Shown here one piece after another: positions 1-7,295 of a stretch of 12,122 nucleotides of DNA. The stretch is taken from the NCBI GenBank assembly GCA_016650355.1, contig JAENVX010000419.1, positions 1 through 12,122 on the forward strand. Direction: 5' to 3'. Numbering within the stretch: position 1 is the stretch's first letter; each line of letters opens with the position of its first letter. Made by a program: the position numbers and the translations under genes. The DNA is from Bacteroidia bacterium (lineage in GTDB: Bacteria; Bacteroidota; Bacteroidia; Cytophagales; Cyclobacteriaceae). The notes under the pieces are model-generated. The model saw only the letters and a program-made list of their open reading frames with translations, was not told where the DNA came from and ran no database searches.

Positions 1-624
1 CCACAAGGCCAACCATAAAAATCCGATAGCTCCGATTATTATAAACGCAGCCTCCCAGCCCCAATGTCTGTAAATCCAAGGTACGGTAAGCGGTGCCAGT
101 ATTGCACCGATGTTAGTACCTGAATTAAAAATACCCGTTGCAAAAGAACGCTCGTGCTTTGGGAAATATTCAGCTGTTGCTTTAATAGCAGCTGGAAAGT
201 TTCCTGATTCGCCCAACGCCAGCACTGCCCTCGAAAACATAAAGCCTAATACTGAAACTGAAAAAGTAGTAATTCCTACCCAACCTAACACAGAAGAAAT
301 ACCTTCGCCAATGGGAATGGCAAATGCATGAACCAACGCCCCAACAGACCAAACAATAATAGCTACCGCATATCCCCAGCGAGTACCCAATTTATCAACC
401 AGTCGGCCGACAAATAACATGGTAACCGCATAAGTAAATTGAAAGACCGCAGTAATGTTTGCGTAATCTGTATTCGTCCAGCCAAAAATTTCCTCTAGTC
501 GTGGTTGAAGCAAACTCAACACTTGCCGGTCGAGATAGTTTACCGTAGTGGCAAAGAACACAAGCGCACAAATGGTCCACCTATACTTTCCGATTGGTTG
601 ATTACCCGTTTTTAGATTTTCCAA
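1..624 (-). CDS. exuT: Hexuronate transporter, MFS family, ExuT-like (C-terminus cut by window edge)
   Basis: This inner-membrane major facilitator of the anion:cation symporter type probably imports galacturonate and glucuronate with H+. The first 208 residues are present and the rest lies beyond the left edge. Visible features are a short polar N-terminus, a first membrane helix (about 16-28) followed by NYLDRQ (29-34, typical of ExuT/GudP relatives), the MFS loop motif GRLVDKLGTRWG (73-84) between helices 2 and 3, then ALGESGNFPAAIKA and the FNSGTNIGA stretch seen in ExuT. No ATG is available upstream. The frame is closed by a TGA at 645-643, and the only sensible start is a TTG at 624 giving MENLKTGNQPIGKYRW. 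It is the last visible gene of the minus-strand run, 80 nt after eda. Family assignment is firm from sequence; the exact substrate is inferred from context. Confidence 0.9.
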   Translation of the reverse strand, partial: MENLKTGNQPIGKYRWTICALVFFATTVNYLDRQVLSLLQPRLEEIFGWTNTDYANITAVFQFTYAVTMLFVGRLVDKLGTRWGYAVAIIVWSVGALVHAFAIPIGEGISSVLGWVGITTFSVSVLGFMFSRAVLALGESGNFPAAIKATAEYFPKHERSFATGIFNSGTNIGAILAPLTVPWIYRHWGWEAAFIIIGAIGFLWLALW

Positions 625-704
625 TTGTTGATTGTTTAGTTGTCAGTTTGTTTTCCTTCTTAACAGACTCTTAAAGAAGACTAACCATTCAAATGGTATT
701 AAAA

Positions 705-1370
705 CTATTTTCTAATTTTTTTTATAATCTCTAAGGCATCAGTAACGCCTTGTTGAAGCTTTGCCCAATTTTTAGTTTCTATTATTTCTTTCGATATCAA
801 CTGAGAACCCATACCCACACAAACAACTCCAGCTTTGAACCAGGCAGATAAATTCGCCTCTGTTGGTTCAACGCCACCTGTTGGCATCAATTGCAAGCCA
901 GGTACTACTGGCATAACAGACGATACAAAGCCAGGGCCTAAAACTGAGCCTGGAAAAATCTTGATAACAGCAGCGCCTAAATCTTTAGCTGTTACAATTT
1001 CCGTGAGCGTTGCGCAGCCCGGTATCCATAATCTATTATTCTGTTTGCAAACTACCGCCATCTCCGCCTTTAAAATAGGCGACACTATAAAATGCGCACC
1101 AGCATCACAATATTTCTGGGTAATCTCGGCATTCATGAGCGTGCCAATGCCGACCATCAAATCCGGATATTGTTCGGCATGCTTTAATAGTTGAGTGAAT
1201 ACCTCAAAGGCATTTCCACCTCTATTCGTAAACTCAAAAACGCGCACACCTCCTTTGTAAGAAGCGTCCAGAACTGCTTTGGCTACGTCTATAACAGCAT
1301 GATAAAAAACGGGGATCATGCCCGATGCCTTCATTGCTTGTTGTATTGTTTCTGTTGAAAATGTTTTCAT
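705..1370 (-). CDS. eda: 2-dehydro-3-deoxy-phosphogluconate (KDPG/KHG) aldolase
   Basis: This cytosolic class I aldolase splits 2-keto-3-deoxy-6-phosphogluconate into pyruvate and glyceraldehyde-3-phosphate, the last step of the hexuronate route. The 221-residue protein has the usual family length. Key positions are visible: the catalytic glutamate E46 in VFEFTNR with R50 following (E45/R49 of the E. coli enzyme), GIGTLMN (74-80), the FIVSPIL strand (94-100), IPGCATLTE (116-124), the Schiff-base lysine K137 in VIKIFPGS, and the phosphate-binding PTGGV (163-167). It starts 18 nt after the kdgK stop on the same strand, so the kinase and aldolase are surely co-transcribed. Nothing suggests decay. 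Confidence 0.95.
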   Translation of the reverse strand: MKTFSTETIQQAMKASGMIPVFYHAVIDVAKAVLDASYKGGVRVFEFTNRGGNAFEVFTQLLKHAEQYPDLMVGIGTLMNAEITQKYCDAGAHFIVSPILKAEMAVVCKQNNRLWIPGCATLTEIVTAKDLGAAVIKIFPGSVLGPGFVSSVMPVVPGLQLMPTGGVEPTEANLSAWFKAGVVCVGMGSQLISKEIIETKNWAKLQQGVTDALEIIKKIRK

Positions 1371-1388
1371 TTCTATCTTTTTGTGTCG

Positions 1389-2426
1389 TTATCGAGAAAC
1401 TCTTCCGGAAGCATCTCCCTGCATTAATTTTTCTACCTCATCAATTGTGACAAGGTTAAAGTCTCCTTTAATGGTATGCTTTAGGCATGACGCAGCCACT
1501 GCAAAGTTTAATGCCTTTTGATCATCCTTTGGGTAGGTAATCAAACCATATATCAATCCTCCCATAAATGAATCTCCACCACCTACACGGTCTACAATGT
1601 GTGTAATCTGGTATGTCGGAGCCTCCAGTATTTTTTTTCCATCCCACAAAACACCTGACCATGTATTATGACTGGCACTTACGGAGCCTCTCAACGTGAT
1701 GATCACCTTTTTCGCTTTTGGAAATTTTGCCATTAATTGTTTTCCCACTGATTCATATGCTGCTCCCTCAACATGTCCCGATTTTACATCAACGCCTTCA
1801 GGCTTAATGCCAAATACCATGTCTGCATCTTCTTCATTTCCTAAAATGATATCGCAGTGACTGACTAATTTTTCCATCACCTCACCTGCAGATTTTCCCC
1901 ACTTCCATAATTTGTTTCTAAAATTTAAATCGGTGGAAACTGTTATGCCTCGCTTCGAAGCCGCTTCACATGCTTCAAGGCAAACATCCGCTGCACCTTC
2001 CGAAACGGCAGGTGTAATACCCGTCCAATGAAACCATGAAGCATCTTGGAATGCTTTATCCCAATCAATAGATCCTTTCTTCAATTTAGCAAAGGCACTG
2101 TTTGCCCTGTCGTATATCACTTTACTTCCGCGGCTAACTGCACCTGCTTCAAGGTAGTAAACTCCTATCCTATCTCCCCCTCGAGTAATCAGAGAGGTGT
2201 CAACATCAAGCGACTTTAATGAGGCAATAGCCGCATCGCCCAAATCATTTTTTGGCAAACTGGTCACAAAACTTGCAGCGATTCCATAGTTAGCAAGAGA
2301 GACTGCAACATTTGCTTCTCCGCCCCCGTAGGTTGCTTCGAATTCAGAAGCTTGACCAAATCTAAGATAGCCTGGTGTCGCAAGCCTAAGCATAATTTCA
2401 CCGAATGTTATTACTTTGTTTTTCAT
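1389..2426 (-). CDS. kdgK: 2-keto-3-deoxygluconate (KDG) kinase, PfkB family
   Basis: This cytosolic kinase phosphorylates 2-keto-3-deoxygluconate with ATP to give KDPG for the aldolase encoded just downstream. The 345-residue protein is a PfkB/ribokinase fold. It has an N-terminal substrate-binding motif YGGGEANVAVSLA (33-45), DLNFRNKLW (166-174) typical of KdgK-like members, LGNEED (195-200), and the C-terminal signature DRVGGGDSFMGG (279-290) with D285 as the expected catalytic base and the glycines forming the anion hole. The call as KdgK rather than another sugar kinase rests on the GxYYLExG-like segment near 88-95, the adjacent eda, and the pathway around it. It lies 40 nt after the unknown membrane-protein gene and 18 nt before eda. 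Confidence 0.92.
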   Translation of the reverse strand: MKNKVITFGEIMLRLATPGYLRFGQASEFEATYGGGEANVAVSLANYGIAASFVTSLPKNDLGDAAIASLKSLDVDTSLITRGGDRIGVYYLEAGAVSRGSKVIYDRANSAFAKLKKGSIDWDKAFQDASWFHWTGITPAVSEGAADVCLEACEAASKRGITVSTDLNFRNKLWKWGKSAGEVMEKLVSHCDIILGNEEDADMVFGIKPEGVDVKSGHVEGAAYESVGKQLMAKFPKAKKVIITLRGSVSASHNTWSGVLWDGKKILEAPTYQITHIVDRVGGGDSFMGGLIYGLITYPKDDQKALNFAVAASCLKHTIKGDFNLVTIDEVEKLMQGDASGRVSR

Positions 2427-2466
2427 TTTACTATGTACTGGTTTGTTAAGTATAGTTAATTGAGAT

Positions 2467-2970
2467 CTAATTTAAATTATTCATGTCGATCCAATAGGGT
2501 TGGCTGGTCGTCCGGTCTTCGACATCCACATTTAAGAAATCTTTAAACTCCTTAATTCCCTTAAGTAAATCCGTCCGATCTGTCTTGGTTAACAAATCGA
2601 GAGAGTCAAGTTGATCAAAGAGTAATGTACCTGTGTAATCCGCCCAATCCAATTGTCGTGATCGTGATCTTGTGTTTATCGTCTGCGCATAAGCGCCTTT
2701 CGTAATCACAATTCTATCAATTTTAGTAAACTTTTTCTTCTCCATATTTACTGGTAGCCACAAAATAGATAAATAGTCTGAGTATACTTTCTTACCAAGG
2801 TCTATTTCAGTCACATAATTACTTGTGAGTATTATGGCTGCAACTAAAATCAATATTCCACCAAATACTGAGTAACTCAGCACGATCAGGTAAATTCCAC
2901 CACCAGCAAGTAAAGGAGTTATATACTTTAAGCCAGTGGGAAAATACGGAATCGTAATTTTTTTAATCAT
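2467..2970 (-). CDS. Unknown protein with two membrane helices and a soluble C-terminal domain
   Basis: I do not recognise a named family. The 167-residue product starts with a basic segment (MIKKITIP). Two hydrophobic stretches, about 15-32 and 34-50, are joined by a very short turn and look like a helical hairpin. A soluble part from about 55 to 167 begins with alternating strands (EIDLGKKVYSDY, KFTKIDRIVIT) reminiscent of small bacterial PH-like domains attached to membrane anchors. It contains an Arg/Ser run RSRSR (101-105) and ends in a mostly acidic, polar tail. There is no signal-peptide cleavage site and there are no catalytic motifs. The gene sits between uxuB (20 nt) and kdgK (40 nt) in the same orientation, so it is expected to be expressed with the pathway. 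A membrane-associated accessory role is possible but unproven. Confidence 0.75.
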   Translation of the reverse strand: MIKKITIPYFPTGLKYITPLLAGGGIYLIVLSYSVFGGILILVAAIILTSNYVTEIDLGKKVYSDYLSILWLPVNMEKKKFTKIDRIVITKGAYAQTINTRSRSRQLDWADYTGTLLFDQLDSLDLLTKTDRTDLLKGIKEFKDFLNVDVEDRTTSQPYWIDMNNLN

Positions 2971-2990
2971 GCGCTCTTAAAGCCTACAAT

Positions 2991-3815
2991 TTAAACTCCT
3001 GCAAATGCACTAAACCCACCATCCACTGGCACGACAATACCTGTAACAAATTTTGAGGCATCCGAGCACAACCAAATAAGCGTTCCTGATAATTCATCTG
3101 CTTCTCCAAATCTATTAAAAGGGGTACTGTGGATAATTGACTCGCCCCTTGCCGTTAAACTTCCATCTGAGTTCGTTAAAAGTGTTCTGTTTTGTTCTGT
3201 TAAGAAAAATCCGGGGGCAATTGAGTTGACACGAATTCCTTCACCATATTTTTTTGCCATTTCTACTGCTAGCCACATCGTAAAATTGCTGATCGCTGCT
3301 TTTGCAGCTGAATAACCAACTACCCGGGTTATTGGCCGAAAAGCCGACATGGAAGAAATATTAATGATAACACCTGCCTTTTTCTTAATTATCGGTTCGC
3401 CAAAAATCTGTGAGGGTAGCACTGTTCCGGTTAAATTCAAGTCTACTACTTTTTGAAAGTCATCAATCTTTAGATTCAAAAAGCTTTTATCAGGCGGGAT
3501 CGTAGCGCCTGGCATATTTCCACCAGCAGCATTTACAAGGATATCTATAGATCCGAATTGATTTAAAATAGTCTCTCTTGCTTCCAGAAGTTGTTGCTTC
3601 TGAAGAACATCTGCTGAAATTCCAATCGCCTCTCCTCCACTTTTTATGATTTCACTCGCCAAGGTATCTGCAGCTTCTTTTCTTCTTCCTAAAATGGCAA
3701 CCTTCGCGCCTGCCATCGCAAGGGCTTTACACATTACACCACCCAGAACTCCGGTTCCTCCTGTGACTACAGCAATTTTACCTTTCAGACTATAAAGATT
3801 AACTAAATTCGACAT
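2991..3815 (-). CDS. uxuB: D-mannonate oxidoreductase (fructuronate reductase), short-chain dehydrogenase type
   Basis: It is expected to reduce D-fructuronate to D-mannonate with NAD(P)H in the cytosol. The 274-residue protein is a classical SDR: cofactor motif TGGTGVLG (18-25), NAAG (95-98), catalytic serine in NISSMSAF (152-159), and the Y168xxxK172 pair. An insertion after NAAG (GGNMPGATIPPDKSF, 98-112) and the C-terminal blocks APGFFLTEQNR (200-210) and VVPVDGGFSAFAGV (261-274) match the UxuB/YjmF subfamily known from Bacillus and Bacteroidota. This is unrelated to the long-chain UxuB of E. coli and distinct from KduD, which lacks the insertion. Only 7 nt separate it from the upstream oxidoreductase gene. 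The partner mannonate dehydratase UxuA is not in the window. Confidence 0.87.
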   Translation of the reverse strand: MSNLVNLYSLKGKIAVVTGGTGVLGGVMCKALAMAGAKVAILGRRKEAADTLASEIIKSGGEAIGISADVLQKQQLLEARETILNQFGSIDILVNAAGGNMPGATIPPDKSFLNLKIDDFQKVVDLNLTGTVLPSQIFGEPIIKKKAGVIINISSMSAFRPITRVVGYSAAKAAISNFTMWLAVEMAKKYGEGIRVNSIAPGFFLTEQNRTLLTNSDGSLTARGESIIHSTPFNRFGEADELSGTLIWLCSDASKFVTGIVVPVDGGFSAFAGV

Positions 3816-3822
3816 ACTTGAT

Positions 3823-4872
3823 TTATATTTTTATGGCTGTGCGAAGCCGGTTGCTTTCATAACAAGCTTCAATAAGTTTAATTACATCTCGTGATTCTTC
3901 CGGCTTCACCGCCAACGGTTTGCCCTCTCGAATTACCTCGTATACGTTTTGATAGAATCCATTATAATTACCTGGTATGGTTTCAATTTTGCCTTCAATA
4001 TGTACACCATCAATAACTGTGTTGAGCTTGCCCCAAGCTTCTTTAGGTTCCACAGCCCAGCCAGGAGAGCCCGGCACCTTTCCATCTTTTAAATCCTGCT
4101 CCTGCAAGTCTGTACCATACTTTGTGAATGACCCATCCGTCCCGTGAAGTATATATCGGGGTCCTTGTTCGCGTACCAAATAACTTGACTTAACGATTGC
4201 ATGAAATCCATCATATTGCAAACGTATATCATAAAAATCATCAACTTGTCCGCCTGGGCGCTGTATGCCAACTCGTGCATCTACCTCCTGTGGCATTCCA
4301 AAAAGAAGGAGTACCTGATCTAACATGTGTGATCCGAGATTGTATAAAATGCCAGTGCCTATTGCTTTCTCTTCTTTCCATGTATTAGGCTCAATGTAAT
4401 TTCGGAAGCGATCATAGTGGGCTTCAAATTCAACAAGCTTACCCAACAGTTTTTTATCAATTACTTTCTTCACCGTGAGAAAGTCACCATCCCATCTGCG
4501 ACTTTGGAATACGGTAAGAGTTTTACCCTTTGTTTTTGCCAGTTGAATTAATTTATTAGCCTCTGCTTCACTAACCGTAAATGGTTTTTCAACAATTATA
4601 TGTTTGCCTGCTTCCAACGCTTTGCGACTAAACTCATAATGAGTTTCATTCGGAGTATTGACAACAACCAACTCAATCGAGGGGTCATTTAGTACCTCAT
4701 CAACACGCTGTACTATTTTTGCTTTCGGAAATAAAGCTGGAGCAACGGAAGATTTCCGCTGAACAATTGTAGTGAGATTAAACTGAGGATGAACCTTGAT
4801 TAGTGGACCATGAAAAACGAGCCCAGACATGCCATAGGAAAGCAAAGCGGTAGAAATGGGTGTATTAGTCAT
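3823..4872 (-). CDS. Gfo/Idh/MocA family NAD(P)-dependent oxidoreductase, YdgJ/IolW-like
   Basis: This is a probable sugar or polyol dehydrogenase of unknown substrate. The 349 residues show an N-terminal Rossmann half (about 1-125) and a C-terminal alpha/beta half. The dinucleotide motif is SYGMSG (12-17), with serine at the first glycine position of GxGxxG. NTPNETH (71-77) follows, then the family EKPF motif (94-97) with K95 expected at the active site, SRRWDGDF (123-130), and GILYNLGSHMLDQ (173-185) with H181 in the catalytic helix. The overall match is to E. coli YdgJ and Bacillus IolW (scyllo-inositol dehydrogenase-like). It is the first gene of the minus-strand run and faces uxaA across a shared control region, so it is probably induced by hexuronates. 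No known step of the classical pathway needs it. Confidence 0.85.
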   Translation of the reverse strand: MTNTPISTALLSYGMSGLVFHGPLIKVHPQFNLTTIVQRKSSVAPALFPKAKIVQRVDEVLNDPSIELVVVNTPNETHYEFSRKALEAGKHIIVEKPFTVSEAEANKLIQLAKTKGKTLTVFQSRRWDGDFLTVKKVIDKKLLGKLVEFEAHYDRFRNYIEPNTWKEEKAIGTGILYNLGSHMLDQVLLLFGMPQEVDARVGIQRPGGQVDDFYDIRLQYDGFHAIVKSSYLVREQGPRYILHGTDGSFTKYGTDLQEQDLKDGKVPGSPGWAVEPKEAWGKLNTVIDGVHIEGKIETIPGNYNGFYQNVYEVIREGKPLAVKPEESRDVIKLIEACYESNRLRTAIKI

Positions 4873-4921
4873 CGACTTTAGGTAAGAATAAGAATAGAAA
4901 TAAATCAGAATACAATAACTT

Positions 4922-4954
4922 CAAAAATAAGGTAAAACAAGTAACTTGCGCAAT
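4922..4954 (-). promoter_or_regulatory. Putative Bacteroidota-type promoter for the minus-strand operon
   Basis: On the minus strand, TATTTTTG (4929-4922) fits the Bacteroidota -7 consensus TAnnTTTG exactly. An ATTG (4954-4951) lies 21 nt upstream, within the 17-23 nt range reported for the TTG -33 element in this phylum. The -33 element lies inside the 4950-4961 palindrome, so a bound repressor would block it. The promoter would start transcription about 45 nt before the Gfo/Idh start codon. Only a consensus match by eye supports it. Confidence 0.45.
4942..4949 (+). promoter_or_regulatory. Possible uxaA -7 element (TAACTTGC) next to operator 1
   Basis: TAACTTGC resembles a degenerate TAnnTTTG and directly abuts the palindrome. 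The kduI upstream region has TATATTGC in the same position relative to its operator. If it is a -7 element, transcription would start inside the operator, about 25 nt before uxaA. No convincing -33 element is visible, so this is tentative. Confidence 0.3.
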
Positions 4955-4961
4955 CGATTGC
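4950..4961. promoter_or_regulatory. Operator candidate 1 (perfect 12-bp palindrome GCAATCGATTGC)
   Basis: GCAATCGATTGC is a perfect inverted repeat with the central CG step typical of LacI-family sites. The same 14-mer GCGCAATCGATTGC recurs at 7123-7136 and a 2-mismatch form occurs at 7304-7315. It lies 19 nt before the uxaA ATG and 77 nt before the divergent Gfo/Idh start. One bound repressor could therefore control both units. The LacI-family protein encoded at 8208-9254 is the inferred ligand. Confidence 0.8.
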
Positions 4962-4980
4962 TCATTAATGTCATTAATTT

Positions 4981-6627
4981 ATGTCAAAAAAGTTCCTAAG
5001 AATACACCCTTCTGATAATGTGTTGGTCGCACTCACCGATCTAAAAGCTGGAGAAAAATTATCTGAAAACGAAAAGACGATTGTTTTAAAAGATGCGGTT
5101 CAGGCTAAACATAAGTTTGCAGAAAACGAACTGAAGCCAGAAGATGAAATACTTATGTATGGCGTAGTAGTTGGTAAAGCGCTCTCAACGATACCGGTGG
5201 GAGGAGCTATCGGAACGCATAACGTTAAACACAAGTCAAATTCTTTTGCAGGAAGGTCAGGAACATTTCAGTGGAATGCGCCAGATGTTTCTCGTTGGAA
5301 GGAAAAAAAATTTCTAGGATATCACCGGGCTGATGGGCAAGTAGGAACAGCCAACTACTGGGTGGTATTACCATTGGTTTTTTGCGAGAACAGAAATGTA
5401 AATGTAATTCGTGAAGCATTTGAAGAAGGACTCGGCTTCAGTAAAAAAAATACCTATAAAGAGTTTGTAAAAGAATTGGTAAAATTATATCGAGATGGGA
5501 AAACCGATACAATACAATCACTCAACATCAGTCAAAGTATATCTGAGTCCAGTGCGAAGATTTTCAAGAATATCGATGGTATTAAGTTCCTGACTCACGA
5601 AGGAGGCTGCGGAGGAACTCGTCAGGATTCAGAGGCCTTGTGTGCGTTATTAGCAGGATACATTAATAACCCTAATGTAGCAGGAGCAACCGTTTTGAGT
5701 TTAGGTTGCCAAAATGCACAGGTCAGTATTTTGCAGGAAAAGCTTGCGCAAATTAATCCCAATTTTAAAAAGCCTCTTATTGTATTGGAGCAGCAAAAAG
5801 AAGGAACCGAGCTAGAACTTCTTGAACAAGCTATCCGCAAAACTTTTATAGGAATTGCAGAAGCCAACAAAATGCAACGCAAACCGGCATCTCTTAGTAA
5901 ACTTGTAATAGGACTGGAATGCGGTGGCTCTGATGGATTCTCCGGCATATCGGCAAACCCCTCTGTCGGCCACGCCTCAGATTTAGTTGTGGCCTTGGGT
6001 GGAACAACTATACTTTCGGAATTTCCTGAACTCTGCGGGGTAGAACAAGAGTTGATTAACCGTACTGCTGACGATAAAACAGCAAATCGATTTGCCGAGT
6101 TAATGAGATCATACTCTAAAGCTGCGGAGGCAGTGGGTTCTGGATTTGATATGAATCCTTCGCCAGGAAATATTAAAGATGGTTTGATCACGGATGCAAT
6201 GAAGTCAGCTGGCGCAGCAAAAAAGGGTGGTACATCACCTGTTGCCGATGTTTTAGATTACACTGAGTATGTCAGGCGACCTGGATTAAATCTATTGTGT
6301 ACACCTGGCAATGATGTGGAAAGTACAACGGCTATGGCAGGATCTGGTGCTACCGTTATGCTTTTTACCACCGGCCTAGGCACGCCTACTGGCAACCCGA
6401 TAGCTCAGGTCATAAAGGTATCATCCAATACAAAGCTCGCACAAAAAATGTCCGATATCATTGATGTGGATTGCGGCCCTGTCATCTCCGGAGAGAAAAC
6501 CATTGAGCAGATGGGGGAAGCAATTCTTGATCATATCATTGCTGTAGCTAGTGGGCTTATAATACCAAAAGCTGTTATATTAAATCAGGATGATTTTATT
6601 CCTTGGAAGCGAGGAGTCTCTTTATAA
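4981..6627 (+). CDS. uxaA: Altronate dehydratase (UxaA), SAF domain plus catalytic domain
   Basis: It dehydrates D-altronate to 2-keto-3-deoxygluconate in the galacturonate branch; E. coli UxaA is an Fe2+-dependent cytosolic enzyme. The 548-residue protein has an N-terminal SAF domain (about 7-85, IHPSDNVLVALTDLKAGE through GTHNVKH, with H80) and a C-terminal UxaA/GarD domain. Conserved blocks include HEGGCGG (206-212), SLGCQNAQ (240-247), GLECGGSDGFSGISANP (311-327), GGTTILSEFPELCG (340-353), NPSPGN (392-397) and LFTTGLGTPTGNP (461-473). Compared with the 495-residue E. coli enzyme it carries roughly 40 extra residues between C135 and C210. It appears to be transcribed alone: the next gene is convergent, 37 nt away. 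The start ATG lies 19 nt downstream of operator 1. Both cysteine-rich and glycine-rich blocks look intact. Confidence 0.95.
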   Translation: MSKKFLRIHPSDNVLVALTDLKAGEKLSENEKTIVLKDAVQAKHKFAENELKPEDEILMYGVVVGKALSTIPVGGAIGTHNVKHKSNSFAGRSGTFQWNAPDVSRWKEKKFLGYHRADGQVGTANYWVVLPLVFCENRNVNVIREAFEEGLGFSKKNTYKEFVKELVKLYRDGKTDTIQSLNISQSISESSAKIFKNIDGIKFLTHEGGCGGTRQDSEALCALLAGYINNPNVAGATVLSLGCQNAQVSILQEKLAQINPNFKKPLIVLEQQKEGTELELLEQAIRKTFIGIAEANKMQRKPASLSKLVIGLECGGSDGFSGISANPSVGHASDLVVALGGTTILSEFPELCGVEQELINRTADDKTANRFAELMRSYSKAAEAVGSGFDMNPSPGNIKDGLITDAMKSAGAAKKGGTSPVADVLDYTEYVRRPGLNLLCTPGNDVESTTAMAGSGATVMLFTTGLGTPTGNPIAQVIKVSSNTKLAQKMSDIIDVDCGPVISGEKTIEQMGEAILDHIIAVASGLIIPKAVILNQDDFIPWKRGVSL

Positions 6628-6664
6628 TAATAAATTGATCAAACTGTCTAGGTATCCAATAATT

Positions 6665-7003
6665 CTATTGTAAAAATTCTTCCCGAATTGGACTGAAGCT
6701 ATCTATCAGTTTTACTGTTTTACTGAGTAATTGAACGGTATGTTTCTTATTAGGAAGAACCCAAAACATATCACCAGCAGATAGAATCTGGTCAGGTTCG
6801 CCTTCACAGAAAAAAATAAATTCACCTTCGGCTACATACGTTGTCTGTTCGTGCACATGAAAATGTGCTGGTTCTGGTTCAGACCATGGGCCGTTGTCGA
6901 AATCAATGACTACCAGCATGAGCTTCTCTGCATGAACAAGCCTTCTTGTTACTCCAGGCTTTACAATCGTTGATTTAGCCTCCTTTACTTTTAATACCGG
7001 CAT
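6665..7003 (-). CDS. kdgF: Small cupin, probable KdgF (unsaturated uronate linearisation)
   Basis: This is a single-domain cupin of 112 residues. KdgF proteins, of about this size, convert 4,5-unsaturated monouronates released by pectate or alginate lyases to the open-chain keto sugar that KduI then uses. The metal-site pattern is visible as PAHFHVHEQTTYVAEGEF (46-62; H47, H49, H51, Q53) with a later histidine H88 in PNKKHTV. The C-terminal tail IDSFSPIREEFL (100-111; D101, F103, R107) resembles the D-x-F-x-P-x-R-E-D-F ending typical of KdgF. A generic sugar-binding cupin remains possible. It is convergent with uxaA and divergent from kduI, and it shares a control region holding two operator candidates with kduI, which supports the KdgF call. 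Confidence 0.65.
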   Translation of the reverse strand: MPVLKVKEAKSTIVKPGVTRRLVHAEKLMLVVIDFDNGPWSEPEPAHFHVHEQTTYVAEGEFIFFCEGEPDQILSAGDMFWVLPNKKHTVQLLSKTVKLIDSFSPIREEFLQ

Positions 7004-7048
7004 ATTCTATTTATTCATTTCTACATACAGCTAAATACTTCAACACGC

Positions 7049-7058
7049 TAAACGTTTA
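7049..7058. promoter_or_regulatory. CG-centred palindrome TAAACGTTTA, possible weak operator
   Basis: TAAACGTTTA is a perfect 10-bp inverted repeat with a central CG, located 45 nt upstream of the KdgF-like start codon. Its AAACG half resembles the left half of the 7304 site (GCAAACG), but the outer GC pairs are missing. It could be a degenerate repressor site, a site for another LacI-type protein, or chance. Confidence 0.3.
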
Positions 7059-7124
7059 TCCAACCACAATGAAATCCCACATGGCCAAACGCCATATACG
7101 GGAATTGAATTATCGCCTAAACGC

Positions 7125-7136
7125 GCAATCGATTGC
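7125..7136. promoter_or_regulatory. Operator candidate 2 (perfect 12-bp palindrome GCAATCGATTGC)
   Basis: This is identical over 14 bases (GCGCAATCGATTGC, 7123-7136) to operator candidate 1, more than 2 kb away. It lies 121 nt upstream of the KdgF-like start and 187 nt upstream of kduI. Exact recurrence of a perfect palindrome only in control regions makes a regulatory role likely. The LacI-family protein nearby is the inferred binder. Confidence 0.78.
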
Positions 7137-7295
7137 CTATTTATACAATTTTCTTATTCGAGCAAATAGAAATAACAAATTAACTCTACTTAGTTCGCAA
7201 ATCAGTCCATTTACATCATCCACAAAAGACTTTGCTTCTCAGTAAGAATATCAAAACAGGTCATAATAGCAGGCTTTTACCGTACCTTTTTTTAT

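Noticed and set aside
5622..6191. Long antisense open frame (189 codons) opposite uxaA
   Set aside because: It is a mirror of the strongly conserved UxaA catalytic domain, with low-complexity Ser/Pro-rich content and no start context or homology. A coding-strand shadow.
6657..6670. Small inverted repeat CAATA-ATTC-TATTG between the convergent uxaA and KdgF-like genes, as a possible bidirectional terminator
   Set aside because: Only five AT-rich base pairs, overlapping the cupin stop codon, with no U-run of note. Too weak to call.
7069..7245. 58-codon plus-strand open frame beginning MKSHMAKRHIRELNYRL in the control region before kduI
   Set aside because: It runs straight through the perfect operator palindrome, has no recognisable domain or hydrophobic pattern, and ends 78 nt before kduI. 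Most likely chance in a control region.
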